Shown in pieces: positions 8,291-17,432 of a DNA stretch of 64,000 bases. Origin of the DNA: Fusibacter tunisiensis. GTDB lineage: Bacteria; Bacillota; Clostridia; Peptostreptococcales; Acidaminobacteraceae. Under the pieces are notes generated by a model that saw only the letters and a list, made by a program, of their open reading frames with translations, had not been told where the DNA came from and did not search any database. Position 1 is the stretch's first letter, and every line of letters starts with the position of its first letter. Made by a program: the position numbers and the translations under genes. Location: positions 27,218 through 91,217 of the forward strand of contig NZ_JAFBDT010000007.1 in the NCBI RefSeq assembly GCF_016908355.1. Reading direction: 5' to 3'.

Positions 8291-9532
8291 CTAAAATCTA
8301 TTAATCACTGCATTTACAGTCCGTTCCGCCGATTCATCAATTGCATAGAGCCCCACGCCAAAAGCCGATTTTAGCTTAGAATCAACCGAAAGACCCAAAC
8401 TGCAAAAGTAAATATTTTCCGATGTAGAAACATCATCCTCTAAAAGTATAGGCAATCCTCTGAAATCAAATATTGGCAAATGAATATAAGTGTAATCCCT
8501 TCTAAATCCAGTGCTCCAAATGACATTTCCAATAGACTTACCATAAATATCTAAGGCAGTCATTTCATTTATTTTTGAAATGTCTACTTGGTTTGTATAC
8601 CGATCAAGCGTCCCTTTAGGTACATCCACTTTTTCCTTTTCAATATAGGATTCAATGGCATCTTTCACAGAAGATAAATAGGACTGGGAGGCTTTTAATG
8701 CAGGGATCAAATCTTTAGAGAATTGAATTTTACCAGCTTCTGCCCCTAAAAACCGTCCCACAATATGGACGCCTTCCAACTGACATTGCCTTAAATTTTG
8801 ATTCATTTTCCTAACGATATTCTCATTTTCTAAATCTCGTGCATCATAGGTTAACACGGGCTTGCCTTTTCGATACCCCGACAAGCGGTTCAACCAATAA
8901 ACGCCATTAACATTTCTATAAATGGTTGGCAAGGGTTGCATACTCCCAATGGATAAGTAAACATCTTTGCCTGTAAGTGACCTGATTTCAAGGGCAATCT
9001 GAATGCCCGACCAACCACTTCCCACAACCACCACATTTCCATCATGAAGTTGCTTGGGATTTTTATATTGAGAAGAATGCATTTGAAAGATCTGTTTACT
9101 CAATTGACTTGACGCATCTGGTATATAAGGATTTGAATACATCCCCGAGGCAACAATGACATGTTTGGTTTGAAACACACCTTGATTTGTCTGAATTTCA
9201 TAGACACTTTCTGAATTTTTGTCAATCGCATCTACCGACGTGTGTTCTATAAATTCAGGAGATACCCTTTCCAAAAAACGTTCTAAAACAGTCACGATTT
9301 CTTGCTTGGACATATAAGCATTATCATAGGGAATTAAATCGTCCATTTCTGGAATATTTGTCATCCAATTCGGCGTCACCAAGTAAAAGGAATCCCATCT
9401 TTCACGCTTCCATGTATGCAGCATTTCATCTTTCTCTAAAATCACATGTTTAATTCCCTTTTGTTTTAAGTAATAAGAACAAGTGATTCCGCTAGGCCCT
9501 CCGCCTATAATGACAACATCATAATAGCGCAT
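8291..9532 (-). CDS. FMO-like flavin-dependent oxidoreductase
   Basis: This 413-residue protein has two dinucleotide-binding folds: FAD at VVIIGGGPSGITCSYYL (residues 6-22) and NAD(P)H at NVVVVGSGWSGIQIALEI (about 165-182). The W..FYLVTPNW segment resembles CzcO/flavin monooxygenase family proteins. Such enzymes usually use O2, which is odd for an anaerobic clostridial setting, so an oxidoreductase or detoxifying role is possible. The ATG at 9532 lies 14 bases inside the chemoreceptor 3' end with GAGGCC upstream, and the molybdenum subunit starts 14 bases after its stop. This tight packing points to a role in the same pathway, but the reaction is unknown. Confidence 0.75.
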   Translation of the reverse strand: MRYYDVVIIGGGPSGITCSYYLKQKGIKHVILEKDEMLHTWKRERWDSFYLVTPNWMTNIPEMDDLIPYDNAYMSKQEIVTVLERFLERVSPEFIEHTSVDAIDKNSESVYEIQTNQGVFQTKHVIVASGMYSNPYIPDASSQLSKQIFQMHSSQYKNPKQLHDGNVVVVGSGWSGIQIALEIRSLTGKDVYLSIGSMQPLPTIYRNVNGVYWLNRLSGYRKGKPVLTYDARDLENENIVRKMNQNLRQCQLEGVHIVGRFLGAEAGKIQFSKDLIPALKASQSYLSSVKDAIESYIEKEKVDVPKGTLDRYTNQVDISKINEMTALDIYGKSIGNVIWSTGFRRDYTYIHLPIFDFRGLPILLEDDVSTSENIYFCSLGLSVDSKLKSAFGVGLYAIDESAERTVNAVINRF

Positions 9533-11051
9533 AACGGCCTCTAAACTTCATCAGATCCTCTAGGCTAAGTCCCAACTGAATAACCCCTCTTTGATCCTTT
9601 CTAGAAACACCAATAAATTTAAAATATTTACCATCGATGTCTCTAATCATCATACGTTGGGCAACCCGGTGAGATGGATCTTCTATAATTCTGTAGAAAG
9701 GATAGGCTTGTGTCTTGGGATCATTTTCAATCTTAAATCCAATACCAGCTGGGTTATTGGACAGGACGGTAACACCTGTTTCATCTGTAATATAAAATTC
9801 TGTAACCCCTGTTTCTTCCGCAAATTTCGTCAGATAAGCATTGTCTATTTTGCCTTTGGCCAGGATCTCTGCCAATTTCCCAGCTGCTTCAAACAACTCT
9901 TCATTTAACGCGTCATCAAATCGATTCACAAAAGCATTTAACTGGTCTGAAATGGTCTGAATCGAACCAGATATCGTTGCGTTTTCTAATGTTTTGTCTT
10001 TTTGTACCATTACATCTTCACCCGTTTGATCCGTCGCTTCTTCAGAGTCAGCAGATATGCCCGCCAATTTCTCAACATTTCCAGAAAGCATTTCTGTCGC
10101 TTTAAGTTGCTCTTGTATGCTGGTTGAAATATTTTGTATAAAAGTCAGCATGTCTTCTGCGCCTTTTACCATTTGATCCAAGTGAGCCACACTTGTACTG
10201 TTTCCTTCTTTAAGCGCTTCAGTTGCACGCATACCACCATTAATTTCTAAAACAACCTCTCCAATGGAAGACTTAATGGCATCCAATTTATTTTCAATGG
10301 TTTCAGCAAGTCGAGAACTTTCGTCTGCAAGTTTGGTAACTTCATTGGCCACAACCGCAAACCCGCGTCCCGCTTCTCCAGCACGTGCAGATTCAATAGA
10401 AGCGTTTAAAGCCAATAAATTTGTCTGCTCAGATATTTTTGAAATACCTTGCGTTAATTCTTGAATAGACCGCATCATCAATTCCAAAGAATTCACTTTT
10501 TCAACAGCACTTTTCATATTTGCTTCAACGGTATTAATGCCATCCAGCGCGCCTACAATAGATTGTTTTCCTTCCTGAATTGTTCTTAGCGTGTTTTCTG
10601 TAATCCCCATATATTCCTGAGAGTCACTGGCCATTTGGTCGTTGGCACTCTGAAGTTCCTGTGCTACAGATGCGTTTTCCATAGAAGCGCTTGCAATATT
10701 ATGTGAATTGTCTCGTATCTGGTGAATCTGATTTTCTATACGCGTCATGTGATGCAAGGAAGCATCAGAACTCGATTTCAGTAAATTTGCAGAATTGGAA
10801 AGTTCAAGCCCTGACTTCAACATGTTAAAAAGCCAGTCTTTCATTGTCAGTTGAAGTTTTTCAAGTTCTTTAACAATATGGCGGTTTCCTCGCGACTTCA
10901 TTTTTTTATTACTTTCAGCCAAAAAATTACCATCGGCATATTTACCAACCAATTCAGCAAGGACTTTACTATCCGCACGATAAATTGCTAAAACAACAGC
11001 TAAAATTACAGCCCAAAACAAAGATGTGATTCCAATGGCTAAATAAATCAT
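9519..11051 (-). CDS. Methyl-accepting chemotaxis protein with C-terminal sensor domain
   Basis: This 510-residue chemoreceptor has a single N-terminal membrane segment (residues 3-25), a long coiled coil, and the conserved MCP hairpin tip [20 protein letters not shown] with [11 protein letters not shown] (about 200-230). A C-terminal globular domain (about 370-505) contains FYITDETGVTVLSNNPAGIG and resembles a Cache/PAS sensor. Sensing after the signalling hairpin, with no periplasmic loop, implies that it detects a cytoplasmic signal. It sits between the amidase (18-base gap) and the flavoprotein (14-base overlap) in the catabolic operon, with GGAGGAG before the ATG. I infer that it steers the cell toward the substrate or redox product of this pathway. 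Confidence 0.85.
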   Translation of the reverse strand: MIYLAIGITSLFWAVILAVVLAIYRADSKVLAELVGKYADGNFLAESNKKMKSRGNRHIVKELEKLQLTMKDWLFNMLKSGLELSNSANLLKSSSDASLHHMTRIENQIHQIRDNSHNIASASMENASVAQELQSANDQMASDSQEYMGITENTLRTIQEGKQSIVGALDGINTVEANMKSAVEKVNSLELMMRSIQELTQGISKISEQTNLLALNASIESARAGEAGRGFAVVANEVTKLADESSRLAETIENKLDAIKSSIGEVVLEINGGMRATEALKEGNSTSVAHLDQMVKGAEDMLTFIQNISTSIQEQLKATEMLSGNVEKLAGISADSEEATDQTGEDVMVQKDKTLENATISGSIQTISDQLNAFVNRFDDALNEELFEAAGKLAEILAKGKIDNAYLTKFAEETGVTEFYITDETGVTVLSNNPAGIGFKIENDPKTQAYPFYRIIEDPSHRVAQRMMIRDIDGKYFKFIGVSRKDQRGVIQLGLSLEDLMKFRGRYALL

Positions 11052-11069
11052 TTTTCTCCTCCAGCTTTC

Positions 11070-12524
11070 CTATTCTCTAATGCCAACTGGTGACTTGCGC
11101 ACTTTTGCCAGTTGCTCATAACCATAAGCGATTTCTATAAGCACAGGTTCCGAAAACGGTCTCCCCATAATTTCCATTCCAATTGGCACACCCAATGGGG
11201 CTGTTTCTGTCACTTTTGAAAACCCAGCTGGTACACATATAGAAGGGAAACCTGTAACTGAAGCCAAAACACCATTACGCTCGTTTTGAGACCCTCCAAT
11301 TTCACAAACCAATTGTTTTTGATGTGGGTATACAAGTGCATCTACGTTATAATCCGCCATAATCTTCATAAGTCTGTTTTGCAACAGTGCCCGTTTTTCA
11401 AGACGAATCCTGTAAAGATCTGTATCTGTACTCAAGCCCAAGGCTGTTTCCATATTTACTTTAACACCAGGGTGGTGTTGGCCACTATCAACAATTGCCT
11501 GCATGGTTCTATAGGGCATTTCTGAAGGCAATTTTTTTAGATAAGCGTCTAAGTGATCTTTAAAATCATGCAAATGCACACTTACGTCTTGAACCAAAGC
11601 GCCTGTATCAAAGACTTCTGAAACATCCACAATTTCAGCGCCACCTTCACGCATGTGCTCAACTGCTGTTTTTACGGCATTTGTTGTGTCTTCATGGATG
11701 GCATCCGTGCCAAACAGATTTGAAAGCACACCAATCTTCTTGCCCTTAAGACCCTCTTTGTTCAAATGTTCTAAATAACTTTGTTTTTGTTTGTCATAAA
11801 ACCATGCTGTCGATGCATCTTCTAAATCATACCCTTTCATAAACTCTAAACACAGAACTGCATCTTCTACTGTTCGCGCCAATGGTCCGGCAGTATCTTG
11901 TGTCAACGAATAAGGTACAATCCCTGTCCGACTTACAACGCCTATTGTTGGTCGAATTCCTACTAAATTATTGGCTGAAGCAGGTGACCGGACGGAGTTA
12001 ATGGTATCCGTACCAATACCAATTAGTGCAAAGTCTGCAGCCATCCCTGCCCCTGTTCCGCCACTTGAGCCGCCTGGTGTCCTTATAGAATCATAAGGGT
12101 TTACAGTTTGTCCAAGTATAGAACTGATGGTTTCACCCCAAATTGCAAATTCATGTAAATTTGATTTAGCCAAGACAATTGCACCTGCTTGCTTTAGCCT
12201 TTTTACGATAGGTGCATCCTGGTCTGGAACAAATCCTTTTAGGCTAAGGCTTCCTGCTGTTGTCTCAATGCCCTGAGTTTCAACATTGTCTTTAACCAAC
12301 ACGGGCACACCATGTAACGGCCCCATTAGGCCATTTTCTTTAAAGTATCTGTCTAGTTTTTCAGCTTCTCTTCGTGCATCTGGATTGGTTAGAATTACAG
12401 CTTTCAACCCATGGTCGTACGCCTCAATTCGTCCTAAATAGTAATCCACCAATTCAAGTGCTGTTATTTCGCCATCATTCAAAGCTTTATGAAACGCACG
12501 GATGGTAAGTTCATTCAATTTCAT
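11070..12524 (-). CDS. Amidase signature-family hydrolase
   Basis: This 484-residue protein has the Ser-Ser-Lys triad: catalytic Lys in VPVLVKDNVE (about residue 78), bridging Ser in TPGGSSGGTGAGMA (about 150), and the nucleophile in GTDTINSVRSPAS (about 175). The usual GGS before the nucleophile reads INS. It hydrolyses an amide bond of unknown substrate. An amidase here could process an open-ring amide or ureide from purines, but indole-acetamide-like or other small amides cannot be excluded. It is the first gene of the operon running to the set A iron-sulfur subunit; AAGGAGG lies upstream of the ATG. Confidence 0.85.
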   Translation of the reverse strand: MKLNELTIRAFHKALNDGEITALELVDYYLGRIEAYDHGLKAVILTNPDARREAEKLDRYFKENGLMGPLHGVPVLVKDNVETQGIETTAGSLSLKGFVPDQDAPIVKRLKQAGAIVLAKSNLHEFAIWGETISSILGQTVNPYDSIRTPGGSSGGTGAGMAADFALIGIGTDTINSVRSPASANNLVGIRPTIGVVSRTGIVPYSLTQDTAGPLARTVEDAVLCLEFMKGYDLEDASTAWFYDKQKQSYLEHLNKEGLKGKKIGVLSNLFGTDAIHEDTTNAVKTAVEHMREGGAEIVDVSEVFDTGALVQDVSVHLHDFKDHLDAYLKKLPSEMPYRTMQAIVDSGQHHPGVKVNMETALGLSTDTDLYRIRLEKRALLQNRLMKIMADYNVDALVYPHQKQLVCEIGGSQNERNGVLASVTGFPSICVPAGFSKVTETAPLGVPIGMEIMGRPFSEPVLIEIAYGYEQLAKVRKSPVGIRE

Positions 12525-12542
12525 TGATTTATTGCCTCCTTT

Positions 12543-12615
12543 TTATACTCAATCCAGTTATACTTTAACATTTATTATAAAAACCCTTCATGTGACTGTT
12601 ACAAGAATTTTCAGA
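12543..12615 (-). promoter_or_regulatory. Upstream region of the amidase operon
   Basis: The 86 bases before the amidase gene hold a minus-strand TATAAT (in TTTTTATAATAAATG) and, at the far end overlapping the ppk stop (12604-12615), TCTGAAAATTCT. The first eleven bases of the latter match ten of the palindrome found before the large purine operon. No convincing -35 is seen. Confidence 0.35.
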
Positions 12616-14677
12616 CTTCTTTGTTTCTAAACACCAAGGCTTCGCTGAAACTTTCAGAATCCAAATAATCTAAGGATTTTAACAACTCTTGTGCATGTAC
12701 CCGTTTTTCGTCTTTTTTAAGGGCTTTTTTCGAATAGCTACCATCCGAATTCAATTGCCAAGATTTCACATTGTCTTTCAAATACAAACTCATAATGCGA
12801 TTGATCCGTTCAGAGATTAAAGGGTCTTCTACCGGAAACATTAATTCTATTCGCCTATTGAGATTTCGAGACATCCAGTCCGCACTTGATAGAAAGACTT
12901 TACGGTCCCCATCATTATGAAAAATATAAATTCTTGAATGCTCTAAAAACTCACCAACAATACTTTTAACCCTAATGTTCTCACTTAATCCCTCAACACC
13001 TGGAACTAAAGTGCAAATCCCTCGAACAACCAACCGAATTTGTACACCCGCTCTTGAAGCTTCATATAATTTTTCGATCATCTCAATGTCTACTAAAGAA
13101 TTCATTTTAGCTGTTATTTTCGCTTTTTTTCCAGCTTTTGCAGCTTCAATTTCAGCGTCTATAAGTTGATAAAATCGTTGCCTTAGATTAAAAGGCGCTA
13201 CTGTCAGCACATTTGTATGAACTGCTGTGGCAAATCCAGATACCATATTAAAAAAATTTGACGCGTCCGCTCCAAAACTTTCACGTGCTGTAAACAGTCC
13301 CATATCCGTATAAATTCTTGCTGTTTGGTCATTATAATTACCAGTTCCTAAGTGTAGATATCGTTTAATTTTGTTTTTTTCTTTTCTAACGACCAAGGTT
13401 ATTTTTGAGTGTGTCTTAAGTCCATAAATACCATAAATTACATGTACCCCGCGTTGTTCCAACTTTTTTGCCCAATTGATGTTATTTTCTTCATCAAATC
13501 GTGCCATCAATTCAACCAAAACAGTTACCTGCTTTCCCCTATCTGCAGCGTCTCCAAGGGCTTTTACAATTTGTGAATTCCCACTAACACGATAAAGTGT
13601 CTGCTTAATCGCCAGCACTTGTGGATCCTTGCTGGCTTGCTTTATAAAGTCCGCAACCACATCAAACGTTTCATAGGGATGGTGAACAAACAAGTCGCCA
13701 TTTTTAATTGTTTTAAATAAGTTTTTTTTATCAAAGTCTTTCAAAACTCGTGGTTGATAGTCCGGCCGATTCAAATGACGTTTAGTTTTTGAAAGCTTAA
13801 ATTTGAAAAAACATGTGGCATCTAAAATGCCATCAATTTCATAAATTTGACTGTTGTCGAGCATAAGCGCATCCTTTATCACGCTTGACAACCAAGAATC
13901 AGTTCCTGATGATATCTCAAGCCGAACCGTCTCGCCCCATTTTCTAAGCCGAACAGCTTCCTCAATCACCATGAGCAAGTCCTCAGCCTCATCTTCTACA
14001 ATAGTCAAATCACCATTTCGCGTCACTCTGAAAAGACTGGTTGCAAGAACTTGATGACCTGGAAAGAGATGGTCTATAAAAATAGAAATGACATCTTCTA
14101 ACAAAATATACGTGCTGTGGCCCTTCTTTTTTTCAACTTCTACAAATCGATTCAAAACCTCTGGGACTTGGACGATTGCCAATTTTGTTTCAAAACCAAC
14201 CATCAATTTTACAGCCAAATAAAGCCCTTTATTGGCCACATGCGGAAACCGTCTTGTAAAATCAACCGCCATAGGTGTCAATACCGGAAATACTTCCGTG
14301 TTGAAGTAAAGTTGCATTTTCTCATATTGATTTTCTGTTAATTCAGAGGCGTTTAGAATCACAACCCCTTCTTTTTTCATTTCTATAATTAAGGCTTTTA
14401 AAATTTCCTCTTGGTGGGTTACAAGTCCTCTGACTTTTTCATTTATGGCATTTAATTTTTCCAGAGCGGTAAAACCCGATGGATCTTTTTCAGCATAGCC
14501 GAGAGTCACTTGATTTTTTATTGCCGCAACGCGCACCATAAAAAATTCATCTAAATTGGATGAAAATATCGCACCAAATTTAACCCGTTCAAAAAGTGGG
14601 TTTTCCTGATCTGACGCTTCCAAAAGAACCCTTTTATTAAATTCCAACCAACTCAGTTCACGGTTTAGTATTTCCAT
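12611..14677 (-). CDS. ppk: Polyphosphate kinase
   Basis: This 688-residue Ppk1-type enzyme reversibly makes polyphosphate from ATP. It starts with the family N-terminus NRELSWLEFNKRVL and SSNLDEFFMVRVA. Later come the phospholipase-D-like catalytic halves, including the phospho-accepting His in GLKTHSKITLVVR (about residue 430), HLGTGNYNDQTARIYTDMGL, and the second HSRIYIF (about 590). Length is normal. It overlaps the Ppx stop by one base (TAATG), with AGGGAG upstream. Making and degrading enzymes in one operon points to control of polyphosphate stores. Confidence 0.95.
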   Translation of the reverse strand: MEILNRELSWLEFNKRVLLEASDQENPLFERVKFGAIFSSNLDEFFMVRVAAIKNQVTLGYAEKDPSGFTALEKLNAINEKVRGLVTHQEEILKALIIEMKKEGVVILNASELTENQYEKMQLYFNTEVFPVLTPMAVDFTRRFPHVANKGLYLAVKLMVGFETKLAIVQVPEVLNRFVEVEKKKGHSTYILLEDVISIFIDHLFPGHQVLATSLFRVTRNGDLTIVEDEAEDLLMVIEEAVRLRKWGETVRLEISSGTDSWLSSVIKDALMLDNSQIYEIDGILDATCFFKFKLSKTKRHLNRPDYQPRVLKDFDKKNLFKTIKNGDLFVHHPYETFDVVADFIKQASKDPQVLAIKQTLYRVSGNSQIVKALGDAADRGKQVTVLVELMARFDEENNINWAKKLEQRGVHVIYGIYGLKTHSKITLVVRKEKNKIKRYLHLGTGNYNDQTARIYTDMGLFTARESFGADASNFFNMVSGFATAVHTNVLTVAPFNLRQRFYQLIDAEIEAAKAGKKAKITAKMNSLVDIEMIEKLYEASRAGVQIRLVVRGICTLVPGVEGLSENIRVKSIVGEFLEHSRIYIFHNDGDRKVFLSSADWMSRNLNRRIELMFPVEDPLISERINRIMSLYLKDNVKSWQLNSDGSYSKKALKKDEKRVHAQELLKSLDYLDSESFSEALVFRNKEV

Positions 14678-16185
14678 TATATCTCCCTCAATTCAGGCTT
14701 TATACCAAATATATTTTTAAAGGCTTCTCTTGTAAAATCAAAACTCCATTCTTCTAAATAAATGGCTTTTGTGTGTTCAATTTGTATTTCAAAAATATCT
14801 TGTTTTAAATTAATGGCAACAATCTTAAGTTTTTGCTTTTTACTTTTATCCAAAGCATCTGCCATGGATAAAATTGCCGATAACTTAGTCACACGCATCT
14901 GTTCATCATCCGTAAGCCTTTTCATTGTCTGAGGCCTGTCATACATCTCAGAACTCGAAATCATTCTGCTGATATAGGCAATCATTAGCATCTCTGTATG
15001 TGAAACGCCCAAAATGTTCAAATTAGAGATTTTATCATATGATGCCTCTAAATAATCTTTCATCCGCGTGAATTTCCCGATTTCATGAAGATTCGCCGCA
15101 AGTCTAATTAATAGACTGTCTCTTGAATCAAACTCAAAAATTGAAGCCAAAGCATTAAACAGGATTAGGGCGTTTTGTTCTACTTGTCTAATATGGGGGT
15201 CGCCACTCTTATACCGTTTGCTAATTTCACGCGTCAAACTATACGTATCGTTATTAAAACTCTTATATCGCGTGACGTGATTATGGGCTTCTGCCAATTC
15301 CGCAAGCATGCCATCTCTTAAGGATATATCGGGAATCAACACGTACTCTGTATCCACTAATTTCAAAAAGACATCGTACACAATTACATTTGCTAAAAAC
15401 TCGTACCAATCAGTTCCTTTTGATTCAATCTGATTCCGAAGTGATGACGTGTGATCCATGGCCTGTTCTACCACACTTATAAAATTTCGTCTTTCAATTT
15501 TTTGAGAATTTTTAAAAAGTAATTCACGTATGTGTTTGGCATCTCCACCTACAATAACAAATTGTTTTGGTTTTCTGGCCCTGATTCCTTGCCACAAATG
15601 GGCGGTTCTCGTTTCCACCAATTCTCGCAAAACAAAAGCGTAGGTTACCGTCCTGTCTTCAAGTGCCATTAATGTGTATTTTAACTCTTTAACACCCAAG
15701 TTCAATTCTTCATTACGGATCAGCTTATTTCCAGAATACATACTGACATCACAACTACCAGAATTAATCTCCACCAGCAAACTGCTTTTTCGTATCTCAT
15801 GGTAGTTTTCCATTTGATCACGTATAGACTTGTATGTCAAAAATTTTTCGATGGTATCATCCACCACTTCCACATGAAAACCCGTTTTCATGTGAATCAA
15901 TTCCACAACATTTTTACTATTACTGGCTTCACGAAGGGCATTTGTTCCCAAAACTTTATAAACTTTTACGCCATATTCTTTCAGGATTTTTTTATAATAT
16001 ATGAGTACATCTACCATTTCATTTACACGTTCCAATGAAATGGCGCCTGTCAGAAAAACCTCTTCTCCAAGTTTAACAGGAACAGAAATATCTTCCAAAG
16101 TTGAAAACCCATTCCCAGCCGTTTCTACTATTTTTAATTTTATGGCATTTGATCCCAAATCCAATGCCGCAAAGATCGATTCCAT
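14677..16185 (-). CDS. ppx: Ppx/GppA phosphatase with HD-type C-terminal domain
   Basis: This 502-residue protein starts with the ASKHA-fold phosphate loop (AALDLGSNAIKLKIVE, residues 5-20). It has the acidic/Gly motif LVEINSGSCDVSMY (about 135), where GGG is replaced by NSG, and a C-terminal HD-like region (ANLHEIGKFTRMKDYL, about 375, and a later SMADALDKS). It removes phosphate from polyphosphate or pppGpp. The one-base overlaps at both ends (TAATG) tie it to the zinc-ribbon gene and ppk. Some catalytic-loop residues differ from classical exopolyphosphatases, so regulatory rather than strong catalytic activity is possible. Confidence 0.87.
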   Translation of the reverse strand: MESIFAALDLGSNAIKLKIVETAGNGFSTLEDISVPVKLGEEVFLTGAISLERVNEMVDVLIYYKKILKEYGVKVYKVLGTNALREASNSKNVVELIHMKTGFHVEVVDDTIEKFLTYKSIRDQMENYHEIRKSSLLVEINSGSCDVSMYSGNKLIRNEELNLGVKELKYTLMALEDRTVTYAFVLRELVETRTAHLWQGIRARKPKQFVIVGGDAKHIRELLFKNSQKIERRNFISVVEQAMDHTSSLRNQIESKGTDWYEFLANVIVYDVFLKLVDTEYVLIPDISLRDGMLAELAEAHNHVTRYKSFNNDTYSLTREISKRYKSGDPHIRQVEQNALILFNALASIFEFDSRDSLLIRLAANLHEIGKFTRMKDYLEASYDKISNLNILGVSHTEMLMIAYISRMISSSEMYDRPQTMKRLTDDEQMRVTKLSAILSMADALDKSKKQKLKIVAINLKQDIFEIQIEHTKAIYLEEWSFDFTREAFKNIFGIKPELREI

Positions 16186-16379
16186 TACGACTCCTTGTTT
16201 TTGTTTTTTTCCTTATGTTTAACTTTCATTTTTCTCGGTTTACACAAAATATCATCTTCATTGGCAACGTGGCCACATTTTCTACAAACAAATTTCGGGT
16301 GATTAACCAGTGATACAAATTCTTTAAACTGTGTTTCATGAAAGTCTTCCTTTATTAATTTGCACATCCTTTTTCCCAT
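16185..16379 (-). CDS. Small zinc-ribbon-like protein of the polyphosphate operon
   Basis: This 64-residue basic protein has a CRKC pair at about residues 33-36 and a third Cys in ILCKP (about 46), suggesting a small metal-binding knuckle, followed by a Lys-rich tail. The stop overlaps the ppx start by one base (TAATG), and the start lies 3 bases after the ROK gene stop. GGAGG is 11 bases upstream. Tight coupling supports it as a real gene, and I believe similar short proteins accompany ppx/ppk in other bacteria, but I know no function. A polyphosphate- or RNA-binding role would be a guess. Confidence 0.65.
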   Translation of the reverse strand: MGKRMCKLIKEDFHETQFKEFVSLVNHPKFVCRKCGHVANEDDILCKPRKMKVKHKEKNKNKES

Positions 16380-16382
16380 GTG

Positions 16383-17336
16383 TTACATAGCCTCCAATTC
16401 ATGTTCAATCAGTTGATAAGCACCATAGGCACCTGCATCGTCTCCCAATTCAGAAAAAGAAATTTTCACAGTTTCCATTAAACCAGGCATTGAATTTAAT
16501 GCTGTACGTTCATAGAGTTTGGGCTCAAGTTGCCGTCCCATAGCCGCCATAACACCACCGCCTAAAATTATGGATTGGGGGTTAAAGAGATTAATTAAGC
16601 TTCCCATTGCAACACCTAACGCATCTACCGCTCGATCCACAGCCTCAATTGTAACTGTGTCACCACGTTCATAAGCATCTGCAATAGCTGAACTTTTTAA
16701 AACGGCTCCAAAATCGGAAACATCTGACTTAAGCAAAGTCTCACGACCTCTCTTAACTTGAGCTAAAATAAAATTTTGAATGGCTTTTTTGGACGCATAA
16801 GCTTCAAGACACCCTCTGCCGCCACAGCCACAAAATGCACCATCAGACTGAACAACTAAGTGGCCGAATTCTCCAGCACCACCTTGTCCAACATAGAGAT
16901 CACCATTTACGATAATTGCACCACCAACACCTGTGCCTACAAAAAGACCTAAAACGTTTTTAAGATCTGGGCGCTGAAGATGTTTATATTCACCATACAT
17001 TGCCACATTTACATCATTTCCAACTGCACTAGGGACACCATATTTTTCCATTAGTTTTTTTCTAAGATCAAAGTTCTGGAGCGGAAGATTTGGTGAAAAC
17101 TTAACTTCACCTTTCGCGCTTACAATTCCAGGAATACCAGCACCGATGCCCCTTAGTTCTATGTCCTCAACAGACAACAAGGCATCCAAAACTTTTTCAA
17201 TTTGCTTTATAACACCATCTGCACCTTCAGATGCTTTGGTCTTTTTCTTTTCACGTGCCAATTCTTCACCGGATTCTCCATAAAGAACACCAAGAATTTT
17301 AGTACCGCCTATATCAAGTCCAATTGTCGCTTTCAT
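16383..17336 (-). CDS. ROK-family sugar kinase
   Basis: This 317-residue kinase has the N-terminal phosphate loop GLDIGGTKILGVL, the ROK signature region GLFVGTGVGGAIIVNG (about residue 130), the substrate motif GAGEFGHLVV, and the zinc-binding cluster CGCGGRGCLEAYAS (about 175), all intact. The most likely reaction is glucose phosphorylation by ATP; N-acetyl-sugars or fructose are alternatives. GGAGGTG precedes the ATG. Upstream are a possible TTGATT/TATAAA promoter and a terminator, so it heads the operon to ppk. A polyphosphate-dependent ROK kinase is conceivable from the context but is not shown by the sequence. Confidence 0.9.
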   Translation of the reverse strand: MKATIGLDIGGTKILGVLYGESGEELAREKKKTKASEGADGVIKQIEKVLDALLSVEDIELRGIGAGIPGIVSAKGEVKFSPNLPLQNFDLRKKLMEKYGVPSAVGNDVNVAMYGEYKHLQRPDLKNVLGLFVGTGVGGAIIVNGDLYVGQGGAGEFGHLVVQSDGAFCGCGGRGCLEAYASKKAIQNFILAQVKRGRETLLKSDVSDFGAVLKSSAIADAYERGDTVTIEAVDRAVDALGVAMGSLINLFNPQSIILGGGVMAAMGRQLEPKLYERTALNSMPGLMETVKISFSELGDDAGAYGAYQLIEHELEAM

Positions 17337-17385
17337 AAGTCACCTCCATATCTCCATTTATACCGCATTTAAGCGGATAAAATCA

Positions 17386-17422
17386 AAAGACTCCCAAAAA
17401 AAACACTTTTTTGGAAGTCTTT
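17386..17422 (-). terminator. Terminator after the hemerythrin gene
   Basis: The stem AAAGACT/AGTCTTT extends through CC/GG and A6/T6 pairs around a short loop (one internal mismatch). It sits 11 bases past the hemerythrin stop, with a T-rich minus-strand tract inside and after it, and ends transcription before the ROK operon. Confidence 0.75.
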
Positions 17423-17432
17423 AACGCACAAC

